Source: Leptobrachium leishanense (taxonomy: Eukaryota > Chordata > Amphibia > Anura > Megophryidae). From it: a stretch of 64,000 nucleotides of DNA. This document shows, one piece after another, positions 44,215 to 56,262 of the stretch. The stretch is taken from positions 682,001-746,000 of the forward strand of contig CM019066.1 of the NCBI GenBank assembly GCA_009667805.1, read 5' to 3'. A model generated the notes under the pieces. That model did not search any database. It saw only the letters and a program-made list of their open reading frames with translations, and was not told where the DNA came from. The first letter of the stretch is position 1. Each line of letters begins with the position of its first letter. A program made the position numbers and the translations under genes.

Positions 44215-45405
44215 GGTGAGCATGGATGTGACGTCTTTATACACGGTCATAGAACACGAAAAAGGCTTGTTAGCCATTGATAAAAGTATAGAAGATCCTA
44301 CTATTAAAAAAGTGAGCAGAGAACGTTTCTAGTTGAGGCTATCCGTTTTTGCTTAACTCAATTTTTTTAGCTTTCAAAATAAATTTTACCTTCAGAAGAC
44401 AGGTATGGCCATGGGTGCCAAGTTTGCCCCCGGATACGCCAACATCTTTGTTGCCTTTTGGGTGAGATGTTATATATGGGATAACAACCCCTTTAGGGCA
44501 AATTTGGCACTCTGGCGACGCTACATCGATGATGTCCTCATTATATGGGATGGACATAGGTTCTTTTACTTTGTTAACATCAACAATTTTGACCTTAAAT
44601 TCACTATGGAGGTGGGTGGTCTGGATTTGAATTTTCTAGACCTTAGTATTTTCATTAAAGATCAGAGATTTTGCACCAAAACTTTTTTTAAACCTGACAA
44701 AAATTCCTACATAATTTACAAAAGTAGCCATAAGAAATGGCTTGATAATATACCAAAAAAAAACAGTTCGGACGTAATTGTTCAGAAATGCAAGATTTCC
44801 TAGTTCAAAGTAGAGAGCTTTCCTATAAATTTTTAACTAAACAATATCCTAAATCTTTGAGTCTAAAACAAATTGAAGCCACAAGTAGATCAGATCTTCT
44901 CAGACGTAGGCCTAGAGTAACACAGGATCCCACTAAGTGGGATTTTGCATTTTTTACTAAGTTTAGCGGCAGAAATAGGGACATTAAAAATGCCCATATT
45001 AAATGTTGGCCCATCCTTCAAAATGATCATACCCTAGCCAAACATCTACCAGGTTTCCCTCGAGTTATTTACAGAAAAGCTAACAGTTAAAAATATGTTA
45101 GCACCTAGTGCTCTACCACCCCTAACAAAAACAGCGAATGAAAATAAGATTCACCCTCTGCTCAATAAGCCGAAGGGTTTTTTCAAATGTAGAACGCAAA
45201 AAAATAAAGGTGGAATCTTTTACCAGCATTAGAACTGGAAAAGAATACCACATTAGAGAATTTATTAACTGTAGCACCACTAATGTTATCTATCTTTTAC
45301 AATGTGGGTGTGGAGCTCAGTATATCGGGAAAACCAAGAGAAAACTAAAAGAACGGATTTATGAACATTTCTACAATATTAGAAAATGTAGTGATAAACT
45401 GACAG

Positions 45406-45582
45406 GGTTATTCAGAGAGCGTGAAAAGCAGGAGAATGACTGGAGAATGAAAAATTCTAGGTCAAAATAGCCAAACCAGAAAAATTCTCCCTTTCATCTC
45501 ACTTTCCAAATCGGCTATTTTGACCTAGAATTTTTCATTCTCCAATCATTCTCCTGCTTTTCACGCTCTCTGAATAACCCTA
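45406..45582. repeat. 68-bp inverted repeat inside the PLE GIY-YIG region
   Basis: The left arm, beginning GGTTATTCAGAGAGCGTG, and the right arm, ending CACGCTCTCTGAATAACC, are reverse complements with one mismatch over about 68 bp, separated by about 40 bases. The reading frame for the middle of the nuclease is replaced by this structure. Confidence 0.9.
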
Positions 45583-46226
45583 ATAGTGTTCCTAGACACT
45601 GTTGTAAGTGTCCTTTGTTTAGTTTCTCTAAGTTTGTATGGTTAGGTACAGAAAGGGTTAAACAATCTTGGAGGGGAGGTGACGTCGCTAAGGCCCTCTC
45701 CCAAGCCGAGGCAAAATGGATTTTCTATATGGACACCCTGAAACCTCCGGGTTTAAATATTTAGATCTTCAATCCTTTCTATAAGCTCCAACATTATGGT
45801 CTTAAATTTTTTTTAGTACAGGGAGTGGGTCTTACCCTGTCTTCTTCATTGTATTATACAGTGTGTTTAAGGTTTAGTACATTTCCTTGACAACACTTAA
45901 TAATCTTTCCGCTTTAGAGCATGTGTACTGTCACTCTATTTTTGTTTTTTTACAGGTTCCTCCATTGCCATATTCTATAGGTTTAAAATCTGTATAGGTT
46001 GGTGCAATATATAAATTTAGGTTATACGTTTCTCTGCCCATACTGTCTATATCGCTAATGATGGTTTTGCCCTTTACCAAAATGGACGATTGAGCGAGGC
46101 GCCGTCACTACCGGAGCGCTCTATGGAGGCTGCCGAGAAAGACTAACCGCTTCCGGTATACACACGTGAAAGGGCTTTTCCCATAATGTAAGTGAAGATG
46201 GACTTTAAAAGAGACCACTGTGCTAT

Positions 46227-46276
46227 CAAGTCAGCTCATGAGTAAGTCAGAAGACGAAATGCATCGAGCCGACTTG
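46227..46276 (+). ncRNA. Degenerate hammerhead ribozyme-like motif
   Basis: Stem I is CAAGTCAGCTC with GAGCCGACTTG (10 of 11 pairs). Stem II is GTC/GAC with an AGAA loop, followed by GAAA (46256), TGCA and TC. The core reads ATGAGTA in place of CUGANGA, so it has lost at least two core bases and is probably inactive. Its place near the 3' arm of PLE 1 fits the family. Confidence 0.5.
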
Positions 46277-46689
46277 CCAGTTGCTATTTATTCCGTCCGC
46301 CTGGTCGCCTATTGTCCACTCTGGATGTGATGAATTAAGGTCGGATACTTGCTGACTCATGAGGCTTTGTTGCTGCCCGATAGCTGGACCTTCCGAAACA
46401 GAGTTTATCCTGGCCATGTTTCTCCATTGAGACCACGTCCTTGGACAACGCCTTCTGGTGACTATCTGGACGTTGTGATTTAATATGCCGTTTTGCACAC
46501 TTCTAATTCATAGTGTGCCACTTCCTTTGTGAGTGGTTCCTATGTTGGTTTTTAAAAATTGTATTAAATTTAAACAGTGTTACGCTATGATATGCTTGTA
46601 ATTTTAGCCACTGTACTTCCATGAAGCCCTGGTTCCTCAACCAGGAGTATTGACCTTATAAAAGGTTGTATATTACTGCATGTTCAATT

Positions 46690-47440
46690 TTTGTTTTTTA
46701 TCTGTTATAGTAGCAAGTTGTGGTGGAGAGTGCTGTGAACTGCAGTTTCTAAGTTCCTTGGTTTGACACATTGTCACTACCTTTTCTGTTGGACTTCTAA
46801 ATTAATCAGAAATGAAAAGTAACAAAATAAAATAACGTAAGGAAATAAGAGGAACGAATTTCATTTCAGGCTAAAGTTTTTATGAATTCGAAACTAGACT
46901 AATTTGCCACGCACACCTCAATCCTTTTCTTTGATTGTTGAGAGTGAGAGGCAGCTTAGCTGTCCAGTCTTGCTGGTGACATAAATTCACTTATGTTACT
47001 CTCCTAGGAAGGAGTAGGTTTTTATTATTTTCTCATTGAAAGTGTGCTAAATCATATAATAAAATGTGACTTAAAAACCACGTTTAAAATTAATGAGCAT
47101 AATACGGTGAAAATTAGCTAGCTCAGCATACAATGGTGAAATGGCTCAGCAATGAAGGGGTTAAAAGTGGTGTCTAATGGCACTATAACTTCAACATTAT
47201 AAATAAAATAATGCTCATCTATAATCATTTGCTCTTTTAAATATATGCAGCGTTTGCAGAAATTGTAATAAAAGACAGAAAAAAAATTAAACCAACCCAA
47301 CGCCATTCATACAACAGCGAGAGATATGAATGTAAATAACCTAGGTCAAAATAGTAGCAATAATGACTTTAAAAAAAATCTTATAAAAACCAAGTCCCTC
47401 AAAAGATGAATACAGACTGTGCTTACTTCGATTCTTTAAT
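46690..47440. other. No supported gene
   Basis: Mostly AT-rich. A GGCTCAGCAATGAAGGGGTTAAAA motif lies at 47143-47166 and marks the end of the same repeat family as at 25185. Nothing else was recognised. Confidence 0.45.
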
Positions 47441-47446
47441 ATTGTC

Positions 47447-48151
47447 TAGGGCTGAAACAACTAATCGATGATTAAAATTAGTTGTCAACTATTCTCATTG
47501 TCGATTAATCGGTGTCGATTAATCGTCCTGTGTACAGCACACAGTTTACAGTCAAACTGAGTTAAACGTAAATAACCTCAGCTTCGGAGCTGATTGGAGA
47601 AGACGCGCCGCTGCTTTACTAGGTATGGTTTAGTTTTAGGGTTATGTCAGACACAACCAGTTTTTATTCCATTTACAACAGTAGAACTATAACAAACAAT
47701 AGGATACTGCCACTGGGTGAAGGAGCTGTATGCCTGTGTTTTATCCTTACTTAAAGCTGCAGTCCTGTGCCACCGCCCCACCCTCCCTGCCACACCCTCT
47801 TTGGTCAGGAACTGCCATTCCCTCCCTTCGGTCTGGTCCCTTTCCCCAAACTCACTTCCATATTCAGGTCAAATCACTTGAGCAAAGTCACTCAATCAAC
47901 CCATCCCTCTGACCAAGCGCTCGCATACCTTGTATGTGAAAAGTACGCAAGATACGCTATTTGCATGTGTACATACGAAAGTTACGTACACTACGCAAAA
48001 TGCTTATGAAAAAAGGGAGGGGGTTGTGGTTATTTATTTTTTACATAAAATTCTTCAAGTAAAAAAATGTTTTTTTTAATCCGATGAAAATCGATTAATC
48101 GAAAAAATAAAATCGGCCAACTAATCGATGAGAATAATAGTTGCAGCTCTA
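47447..48151. mobile_element. hAT-like MITE (TAGGGCTG ... CAGCTCTA)
   Basis: The ends are inverted repeats (AACTAATCGATGATTAAAA-type, many ATCGATTAATCG words at both ends). The flanking 8-mers atattgtc and atatggtc differ by one base. The 705-bp interior has no transposase. Confidence 0.85.
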
Positions 48152-48305
48152 ATATGGTCTATATTCAATATCATATAAGTAACTTTAGTGCATCCCCGAT
48201 GATATATTTAAAAATCGTAATAATGTCGATATAGGTTTCAATCCGTTACATATACTCCATCAAACCAGCTCTTTATGACCACATATCCACTTAGTGTATA
48301 CATTA

Positions 48306-49370
48306 TTATCGTCATTTATATAGCGCCACCAGTTTCCGCAGCGCTTTACAATAACCAAAGGGAACGAGATACAGATAAAAAGGGACATAGGATGGAAACA
48401 CTAGGTGAAGAGGGCCCTGCTCATAGGAGCTTTACAGTTTAGAGGGATTGGGGTTGAGAAAGCCAAGGGGAATTTTACTGGACGGCAGGATCATTGGTGC
48501 CAGTGGTTCAGGAATGGTGGGGCCCATTGAAGCAGCTTCAATCATGTGTGATTAGCTAAGCAGAGGGATGAGTTACATCAGTGATGTGGTACGCTAATCT
48601 GGAGAGATGGGTTTTGGAGGATTTCTTGAAGGCCCGAAGATCCCCTGAGTGTTTGAAAAGTCGAGGCAAGTCCTTCCACAGGACCGGAGCTTGAGAAGTC
48701 TTGGAGGCCAGAGTTGGCCGTGCAGGTGTAGACAGATGACAGGTGGAGATCGCCCGCCGACCGGAGTTGTCTAGATGGGACGTGCTTTCCGAGTAACGAA
48801 GACATGTAGAAAGGGGTTAAGTTATTAAGCGATTTGAACGTGAGCATCAGTATTTTAAACTGTATCCTGAAATGTATAGGAAGTCACTGGAGGGACCGGT
48901 GGGGCGGTATGCGAGGTGCGTCTGGTGAGAAAAATAAGCCTTTCACCTGCATTCATTACAAATTGAATAGTGCCAATACAGGAGTTGGGGGGCCAATAAG
49001 GAGCGAGTTGCAGTAATCAAATTGTGAAATGATAAAAGCATGAACCAGCACCTTCACGGTATCTTGCTTCAGAAAGGGGCAGACGCGGGCGATATTCTTG
49101 AGCTGATAGTAGCAAGATTTGATCACTGTCTGGATGTGGGGAGAGAACGTTAGGTCAGAATCAAAAGTGACACCAAGGCAGCGAGCTTGAGGCATCGGGC
49201 TAATGAGCGTTCCCAAATAACACCTCTCTACGAGTAAATGGCTTTTCTTGGAGGAACAACGAGAATCAGTTTTGGCAAGATGGGAGTTTAAGGAAGCGGA
49301 AAGACGTCCAATTCGAGATGGAGAGAACGTCAGCGACTCCATCCAGGAGAGCTGGAGATGGGGGGAGGAG
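48306..49370 (-). pseudogene. L2-clade LINE, reverse transcriptase C-terminal fragment
   Basis: On the minus strand, 49342-48956 encodes CLGVTFDSDLTFSPHI, SCYYQLKNIARVCPFL and VHAFIISQFDYCNSLL, followed after a break by LTFKSLNNLTPFYMSSLL and VPSRQLRSAG. These are the standard last blocks of L2 ORF2. The 3' end, read in reverse near 48315-48350, has the GCGCTTTACAATAA/TATATAGCGCC tail. It is an older copy than the one at 51.4-56.3 kb. Confidence 0.9.
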
Positions 49371-50525
49371 AGATATATTTGAGTATCAGTGTATAGGTGG
49401 TACTGGAATCCAAAAGGAGCTGATCAGTTTGCCTAGAGAGGCCGTGTAGATCGAAAAGAAGAGGACCTAGTACTGAACGTCAGGGCACCCCAAAAGAGAC
49501 AGGCTGCCAGGAGGCATCAATAGCATCTCCAGACCCTGGAGCAAGCCATGACGGGTTCTGTGCCTACTTAAAATACTGGAAAGATTTCTACACTAGCCCT
49601 CATAAGGGAGGGAAATCTAGCACATTCTGAACATTTGTACAATATAGGGGGGGGGGGACACAATACATGAATAGCAGTTGAGTCAGAGTCAATTTTTTTT
49701 TTATATTTTTGTCATAATATGTATCATTACTATCAAGAAATGTCTTCAGAGTCCATTGAAAAAAATAGGATATATGCCTGGGTCTTACAATAAAACATGA
49801 CTTCATATACTATTTAATCATGAGGAGCGCAAAACATGCTCGGCACATAGAGGTGTAGCGTCTCAGCAGTGAAGGGGCTAAGAAAATTTTTAAAAAAATA
49901 TGCAATATTCTCTAGTTAGACAGGTATTTTTCCACAGAACGTCACCTCCTGGGGTGGGTAACTTAATATACAACTAAAATATATATCTGCAATAAAAACC
50001 CATCAAAAAGGTTAAAATATATATTATTTTCCTATTGTAGGCAACTTTTTTTATAAAACTGTAGAAGACCTAAAAAAAATTTGATGGACAAATAGCCAAA
50101 AAAAAAAAAAAAAAATGAAGGGCTAAACTTATTCTCACATCTAAAAAAGCAACGGCTCTGAATAATTTTGTATGCTTCAGGCCAGAATGGAGCATCATTT
50201 TCCATAGTTAGGATTAATTACCATTTGTGTTTTTGGGTTAACCCTAAACCAGCCCTAACATTCTGCTCCATTTTTCCAAAACTTTAAGACAACAGATTTT
50301 GCTCCTTTTGATGAGTACAGCAAGACACTTTTTTTTTTAAAATTTGTCGTTTCCTCCACAATTTTTTTTTTTATAAACAGTCATTTGGGCTATTTTTTTT
50401 TTTGTTGTGGGGGGTGCTCCATAAGTCTGTGCCCATAGGCTCTTGAGATGTATATCTGGTCCTGCCCATCTCCCTTTCTACATATGGGTCTCAAAATATT
50501 GTGTTAATATAGGTTTCATTTTCAA
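49371..50525. other. No supported gene
   Basis: The first 200 bases may belong to the L2 fragment. A CTCAGCAGTGAAGGGG motif sits at 49862-49877. The remainder is AT-rich with A and T runs. Confidence 0.4.
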
Positions 50526-50529
50526 AATT

Positions 50530-50635
50530 AGAAACCTATAACAGGAGACACGCAAAGCATTGATAACTAATAAAATGTGATTGGTTGACTCAAGAAAAGG
50601 TGTTGCAGCAACTAAACAAAGTGAATGGAAGGTGA
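50530..50635 (+). mobile_element. CR1 LINE fragment (RT N-terminal region)
   Basis: GAAACCTATAACAGGAGACA and GATTGGTTGACTCAAGAAAAGG match the CR1 copies at 20560-20650 and 40930-41010. It ends abruptly on both sides. Confidence 0.85.
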
Positions 50636-50639
50636 TGAA

Positions 50640-51450
50640 TGTCATGAATCACGAGGGGGGGGGTTGAGCCCAGTATGCAAATACATTAGGAGGCCAGGTA
50701 TATTTGATAAACCTTAAAGCGAGGGACAATCAGAAAACAGGCAAGGCAGAAACAGAACATAAAGGGATCAGGGGAAGAGCAAGGCCAGGGGCACAGGAAA
50801 GAGGTGCGAGGCTGGAAAGTAGGGTTGCTGGGCTTGGGGACAGGTAACACCGGGGTTGCAGAGCTGGAGAACAGATAACATCGGTGTTGCTGACCATGGA
50901 TGCAGGTCACTGGGGTTGCCTCCTACAATCTGCGCATGTGTGACATAACAGGCATCAAAAAGGTCATACACAGACAATGCACACACACTAGGAAGTCCTT
51001 TGTGGCAGAGTTCTTACACGGTAGAATAATTAAATGAGCATTAAAATTTGTTATTTTCCAAAGTTAAACAAAAACCAGGAAAATGCAATGGAAACTGATG
51101 TGGATAGCATCAAGTAAACAGAGATACTGGCCCTTGATTCCCAATCTAAATAGGAGTGGCCACTCCACATGCCTCAGTTACCTCACGACACGACAAAATT
51201 GAGTGGTTATCGGAAAGTCCGTATCGGACAGACATGCAGAAACATCAGGAAGCTGGCTACACAAATCTTTGAGGTACATGATGTGGGAGATTTAAAAGGG
51301 ACACCATTAACAAGCTGTGACTAGACTACTTGTGCATTACAAATAATATCACATACGAAACACATGCGGCCGTTTTAAGTAGTTGCATGTAAAAGGAAAA
51401 ATAAAGCAAGGTTTTGATCAGTTTCCATTTTTGTGTATTTTACCCATAAT
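50640..51450. other. Unassigned, possibly LTR-derived
   Basis: 50690-50960 has short repeated GGTAACACCGGGGTTGC / GATAACATCGGTGTTGC words and a purine-rich style seen in internal LTR regions. No ends were found. Confidence 0.35.
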
Positions 51451-51454
51451 GCTG

Positions 51455-52749
51455 GGCATTCTTAAGTGGACATCCAGAGTTGTTTCCTGGAGCTTCATCC
51501 AAGATCCCCTACGCCATCACGATCCCTAAGTCCTGTGTCTCCTCTCTCCACAGGTAGGACATTATCACCCATCATCCACAGTCACCCACATCTCATCTGA
51601 TCGCCTGCATACTTTTGCTGGTAAGACATTATCACCCATATTCAGACACCCACATCTCATCTGATCATCTGATCGCCTGCATATGGTATTTTCTATTTGT
51701 TATTTATATTTATTTTGTTTCTCTCCACCATGTGCTTTGCTAATTAGATGTGAATCTCCTGCCCTATTGACACAGCCCATCCAGCTTCAGGTGTTTGCAT
51801 TTAGGCAGTTAAAAAGTAAACAGTCCGCCCTTTATAACATTTAAGACCAGCTCACTGAGCCTTGGCTCTTGTGACATCCCCAAAGGGCATTCTTAAGTGT
51901 TCATCCAGAGTTGTTTCCTGGAGCTTCATCCAAGATCCCCTACGCCATCACGATCCTAAGTCCTGTTCTCCTCTCTCCACAGGTAGGACATTATCACCCA
52001 TCATCCACAGTCACCCACATCTCATCTGATCGCTGCATACTTTTGCTGGTAAGACATTATCACCATTATTCAGACACCCACATCTCATCTGATTAATCTG
52101 ATCGCCTGCATATTGGTATTTTCTATTTGTTATTTATATTTATTTTTGTTTTTTCTCCACCATGTGCTTTTGCTATTAGCATGTGATCTCTCTGCCCTAT
52201 GACACAGCCCATCCAGCTTAGTGTTTGCATTTAGGCAGTTAAAAAGTAAACAGTCCACCTTATACACATTTAAGACCAGCTCCACTGAGCCTTGGCTCTT
52301 GTGACATCCCCAAGTGGCATTCTTAAGTGTTCATCAGAGTTGTTCCTGGAGCTTCATCCAAGATCCCCTACGCCATCACGATCCCTAAGTCCTGTGTCTC
52401 CTCTCTCCACAGGTAGGACATTATCACCCATCATCCACAGTCACCCACATCTCATCTGATCGCCTGCATACTTTTGCTGTGTAAGACATTATCACCATTA
52501 TTCAGACACCCACATCTCATCTGATTATCTGATCGCCTGCATATTGGTATTTTCTATTTTTTATTTATATTTATTTTTGTTTTTCTCCACCATGTGCTTT
52601 GCTAATTAGCATGTGAATCTCCTGCCCTATTGACACAGCCCATCCAGCTTCAGGTGTTTGCATTTAGGCAGTTAAAAAGTAAACAGTCCACCCTTTATAA
52701 CATTTAAGACCAGCTCCACTGAGCCTTGGCTCTTGTGACATCCCCAAGT
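51455..52749 (+). repeat. Three tandem units of about 431 bp upstream of the L2 ORF
   Basis: GGCATTCTTAAGTG recurs at 51455, 51886, 52316 and, as the start of a fourth partial unit, 52750. The periods are 431, 430 and 434 bp. Each unit holds CTACGCCATCACGATC, GGTAGGACATTATCACCC and TTAGGCAGTTAAAAAGTAAAC. The last partial unit runs into the coding region. This layout matches monomer promoters of some LINEs. Confidence 0.9.
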
Positions 52750-52851
52750 GGCATTCTTAAGTGTTCATCCAGAGTTGTTTCCTGGAGTTGCGGGACTGGA
52801 GGAAGGAACTGCAAGGCCCACTTTTACTCTGGGTAAACGCACGTCTATATC

Positions 52852-55811
52852 ATGCTTTCTCTCACGCTTCTACTCTTTACTTCTACTTTTCTCCTTAAAT
52901 GGAACTCCTGCCCTTCTACCACCGACCCCTACACAATCTGCATCTCTCCCTCCCTCCTCTCGTCCCACATGATGGCCTCGCATGAGCTCCTTTGTTTCCT
53001 CAGAACATGGTCTCCCTCTAACTCTCGCGCTGCCAATCACTCCCACTCCCACAAATCCCATTCCCACCTTCTCTTTCTCACCCTCCTGCTGCTACTCTCT
53101 TCAGGTGACATATCCCCTAACCCTGGCCCACAACACATCCAATACTTCCCTCTCATCCTATCTCCATCGCACATAAATCACCTCCCTGCAAGCCCAGCAA
53201 CCTCATCCCCATAATCCCTCAGCGCCTGTCCTCTTTCTCCTGCGCCCTCTGGAACGCTCGCTCTGTGTGCAACAAACTCACAGCAATCCATGACCTCTTC
53301 CTTTCAAACTCCTTCAACCTCCTAGCTTTAACTGAAACCTGGATAACTCCTCTGACACGGCCTCCGTTGCTGCTCTCTCACATGGCGGTCTACACTTGAG
53401 TCATACCCCCAGACCGGGTGAGAGAAATGGTGGCGGGGTCGGAATCCTGCTCTCTCCCACCTGCACCTACCAGCATCTCCTCCACCCCATCCCTCTCCTT
53501 CTCCTCCTTCGAGACACACTGCATCCGCCTGTTCTCTCCTCTGGCCCTCAGGGTGGCAGTCATCTACCGCCCACCGGACCAACCTCCCAGTTCTTTGACC
53601 ACTTTGCTACCTGGCTCTCTCACTTTCTGTCTTCTAATCTTCCATGCCTAGTTCTCGGGGACTTCAACATTCCCATTGACGATCCTTCCGCCCCTGCTGC
53701 CTCCAAACTTCTTTCACTCACGTCCTCCCTTGGACTCACACAATCCTCCCTCCTCCCTACCCACCGCGATGGTCACGCTATTGACCTTGTCTTTTCCAAC
53801 CTCTGCTCCATTTCTGAGTTCAACTGTCGCCCTTTCCCCATCTCTGACCACCACCTTCTCTCTTTCAACCTATCTGGACTTCCTAAACACCCTGCTCCCC
53901 CACCCCGCACACACACTCGCAGAAATCTACAGGCTGTGGACCCCATCAATTCTCCAACCTACTTCACCACCTCCCTCATACCTCATCCTTCACCTGCCCT
54001 GATGCTGCCACTAATCACTACAACACTACGCTTATCTCTGCTCTAGACACTCTTGCTCCTCTTCGACTCTGTAAGGCCCCACGCCGCCAGCTTCAGCCCT
54101 GGCACACCCTCCAGACTCGCTACCTGCAAAGATGCTCCCGCACCGCAGAGCGTGCCTGGAGGAAATCCCGCTCTGAAGCTGATTTTGTTCACTTCAAGTT
54201 TATTCTCCGCTCATACACCTCTGCCCTCCACTTGGCCAAACAATCCTTCTTCTCATCTCTTATATCTACGCTGTCCTCCAACCCTAAACGGCTCTGGTCC
54301 ACCTTCAACACCCTCTACCCACCTGCACCTCCCCCCTCAGCTGCCTTCAGCGCTCAAGACCTGGCAGATTACTTCCTCAGTAAAACTCTAACTATCAGAA
54401 GCAACATCCCAACACAAGATAGTTATCTGCCACCTCCACTCCCACAGGTCCCATCTGCCACCCTCTGCCGCTTCCTCCCAACCACTGAGGAGGAAGTCAA
54501 TTCCTTATTGTCCTCCTCACATCTCACCACGTGCCCGCTCGACCCCATTCCCTCACATCTAATTCCTCCCTCTCCTCCTCCCTCACCCCTGCTCTCACAC
54601 ACATCTTCAACCTATCTCTCTCCACTGGCTCCTTTCCATCCGCCTTCAAACACGCGCTAGTTACCCCTTTACTAAAGAAACCATCCCTAGATCCCAACTC
54701 TCCATCCAACTACCGTCCTGTATCCCTGCTTCCCTTTACCTCTAAGCTCTTAGAAAAACTAGTCTTCAACCGCCTCTCCATCTTCCTGTCCTCCATTCCC
54801 TACTTGACCCCCTGCAATCTGGCTTCCGTCCCCTACACTCAACTGAAACTGCCCTCACCAAAGTCACCAACGACCTCCTAACTGCTAAAAAACATGGCCA
54901 CTATTCTATTCTCATCCTGCTTGACCTCTCGGCTGCTTTTGACACTGTTGACCACCCCCTCCTTCTACTGACCCTCAATCTCTGGGTCTCGGTGACACTG
55001 CACTTGCTTGGATTGACTCCTATTTATCCAACAGGTCCTTCTGTGTGTCCTTTGCTGGTAACTCCTCCTCCTCATTGCCTCTATCTGTTGGTGTACCTCA
55101 AGGCTCTGTCCTTGGTCCTCTGCTCTTTTCCATCTACACCTCCTCCCTGGGCAAAATCATCAACAGCTTTGGCTTTAATTACCACCTCTACGCTGATGAC
55201 ACTCAGATCTACCTCTCTACCCCTGATCTCTCTCCCCCTGTCCTTTCCAAAGTCAGTGACTGTTTATCTGGCATCTCCTCCTGGATGGCCTCCCACCACC
55301 TAAAGATCAACATGTCAAAGACTGAGCTCCTACTTATTCCTCCCTCTAATGCCGCCCACCTCCTGACTTCTCGATCACGGTGGAGGGTATCACCATCTCC
55401 CCATCAAACCAAGTTCGCTGTCTTGGAGTTACACTTGACTCTGCTCTTTCCTTCATCCCCCACATCAAGTCTCTTTCCTCCTCCTGCCGATACCAACTGC
55501 GTAATATTTACAGAATTCGGCCATTTCTTACCGCTGTCGCCACAAAACAACTCATACACGCCCTGGTAATCTCCCGACTCGACTATTGCAATAATCTCTT
55601 ATCTGGCCTCCCTCTGTCCCACCTCTCCCCCCTACAATCCATCCTGAACGCCTCCGCCAGGCTAATTCACCTCACCCGCCGCTCTGTCTCTGCCGCTCCC
55701 CTCTGCGAGTCCCTTCACTGGCTCCCCATCCACTGCAGAATTAAGTTCAAAATCCTTATCCTTACCTACAAAACCTCACTAACTCAGCTCCCCACTACCT
55801 GTCCTCACTAA
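52852..55811 (+). pseudogene. L2-type ORF2: 2A-like leader, endonuclease and reverse transcriptase, frameshifted
   Basis: ATG 52852 opens a 120-codon frame with a hydrophobic leader ending LLLLLSSGDISPNPGP (53101-53130), a 2A-like peptide. Endonuclease blocks follow: ALWNARSVCNKL, LALTETWI, GGVGIL, LVLGDFNIPIDD (near 53656) and ISDHHLLSF. RT blocks: SNYRPVSLLPF (near 54708), the [14 protein letters not shown] region (near 54920-54957), [25 protein letters not shown] (near 55189), [16 protein letters not shown] and ISRLDYCNNLL. At least four frame changes are seen, so it is inactive. In related LINEs the 2A peptide causes ribosome skipping or acts as a signal sequence; here the usual Glu is replaced by Ser. 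Confidence 0.9.
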
Positions 55812-56234
55812 TCACCAAATACACCCCAGCCCGCTCCCTAAGGTCAATTAGTGACCTGCGCCTAGCTTCTCCCCGCATCACCTCTTCCCATGATAGACTG
55901 CAGGATTTCTCACGCGCGCCCCCCCCACTCTGGAACGCTCTCCCTCGTACTGTCAGACTTTCCCCTAACTTCTCTTCCTTCAAACGCTCCCTTAAAACAT
56001 TCCTATTTAGGGAAGCCTACCACCCAACTCACTGACGCAACCATCAATCACTCTCACCTTACAGTCCTCTCCTCCTGTTTCCAACCCCAACCCTCCTAGA
56101 TTGTGAGTTCCTACGGGAATAGGGCCCTCATCTCCTCCTGTACTGTTTGTCAAATGTTGTTCAATGTATTGTAACCCTGTCTATACTTTGCTTACATGCG
56201 CGCTGCGGAATATGCTGGCGCTTTATAAATAAAG

Positions 56235-56262
56235 AATAATAATAATAATAATAATAATAAAT
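56235..56262 (+). repeat. (AAT)n microsatellite at the L2 3' end
   Basis: About eight AAT/TAA units follow TAAATAAAG and mark the 3' terminus of the LINE. Confidence 0.9.

Larger units (their letters stand above)
42990..45770 (+). pseudogene. Penelope-like reverse transcriptase and GIY-YIG endonuclease, broken
   Basis: Pieces in order: LQAKHDLVFRQADN (about 43045-43085); FYHNPKIHKSL, PPGCPITSGI and NLSEYSDSFLQ to about 43487; a 721-bp insertion; SMDVTSLYTVIEHEKGL from 44223; TGMAMGAKFAPGYANIF; catalytic RRYIDDVLI near 44517-44543; GLDLNFLDLSIFI; a linker (TKFSGRNRDIKNAH); then NVIYLLQCGCGAQYIGKTKRKLKERIYEH in fragments (about 45280-45375); an internal hairpin; and the terminal EAKWIFYMDTLKPPGLN to about 45760. 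Stops and frameshifts separate the blocks. The RT and the GIY-YIG nuclease together carry out PLE insertion. This copy is inactive. Confidence 0.9.
42714..46682 (+). mobile_element. Penelope-like element 1 with inverted terminal arms
   Basis: About 104 bp at 42714-42818 (ATGCAGTAATATACAACC ... CATATCATAGCGTAAC) is the reverse complement of 46579-46682. PLE coding remnants lie between. PLEs commonly carry terminal repeats in direct or inverted arrangement. The left arm abuts the CR1 tail. Confidence 0.8.
51455..56262 (+). mobile_element. L2-clade LINE with tandem 5' units
   Basis: Three 5' units are followed by an ORF with a 2A-like motif, endonuclease, reverse transcriptase, and the 3' end GCTGCGGAATATGCTGGCGC, TTTATAAATAAAG and an AAT/TAA microsatellite, the usual L2 tail. 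Coding sequence is broken by frameshifts. Confidence 0.9.

Noticed and set aside
52748..54391. Separate short genes in the L2 region
   Set aside because: The frames are pieces of one frameshifted LINE ORF, shown by the order of endonuclease motifs.
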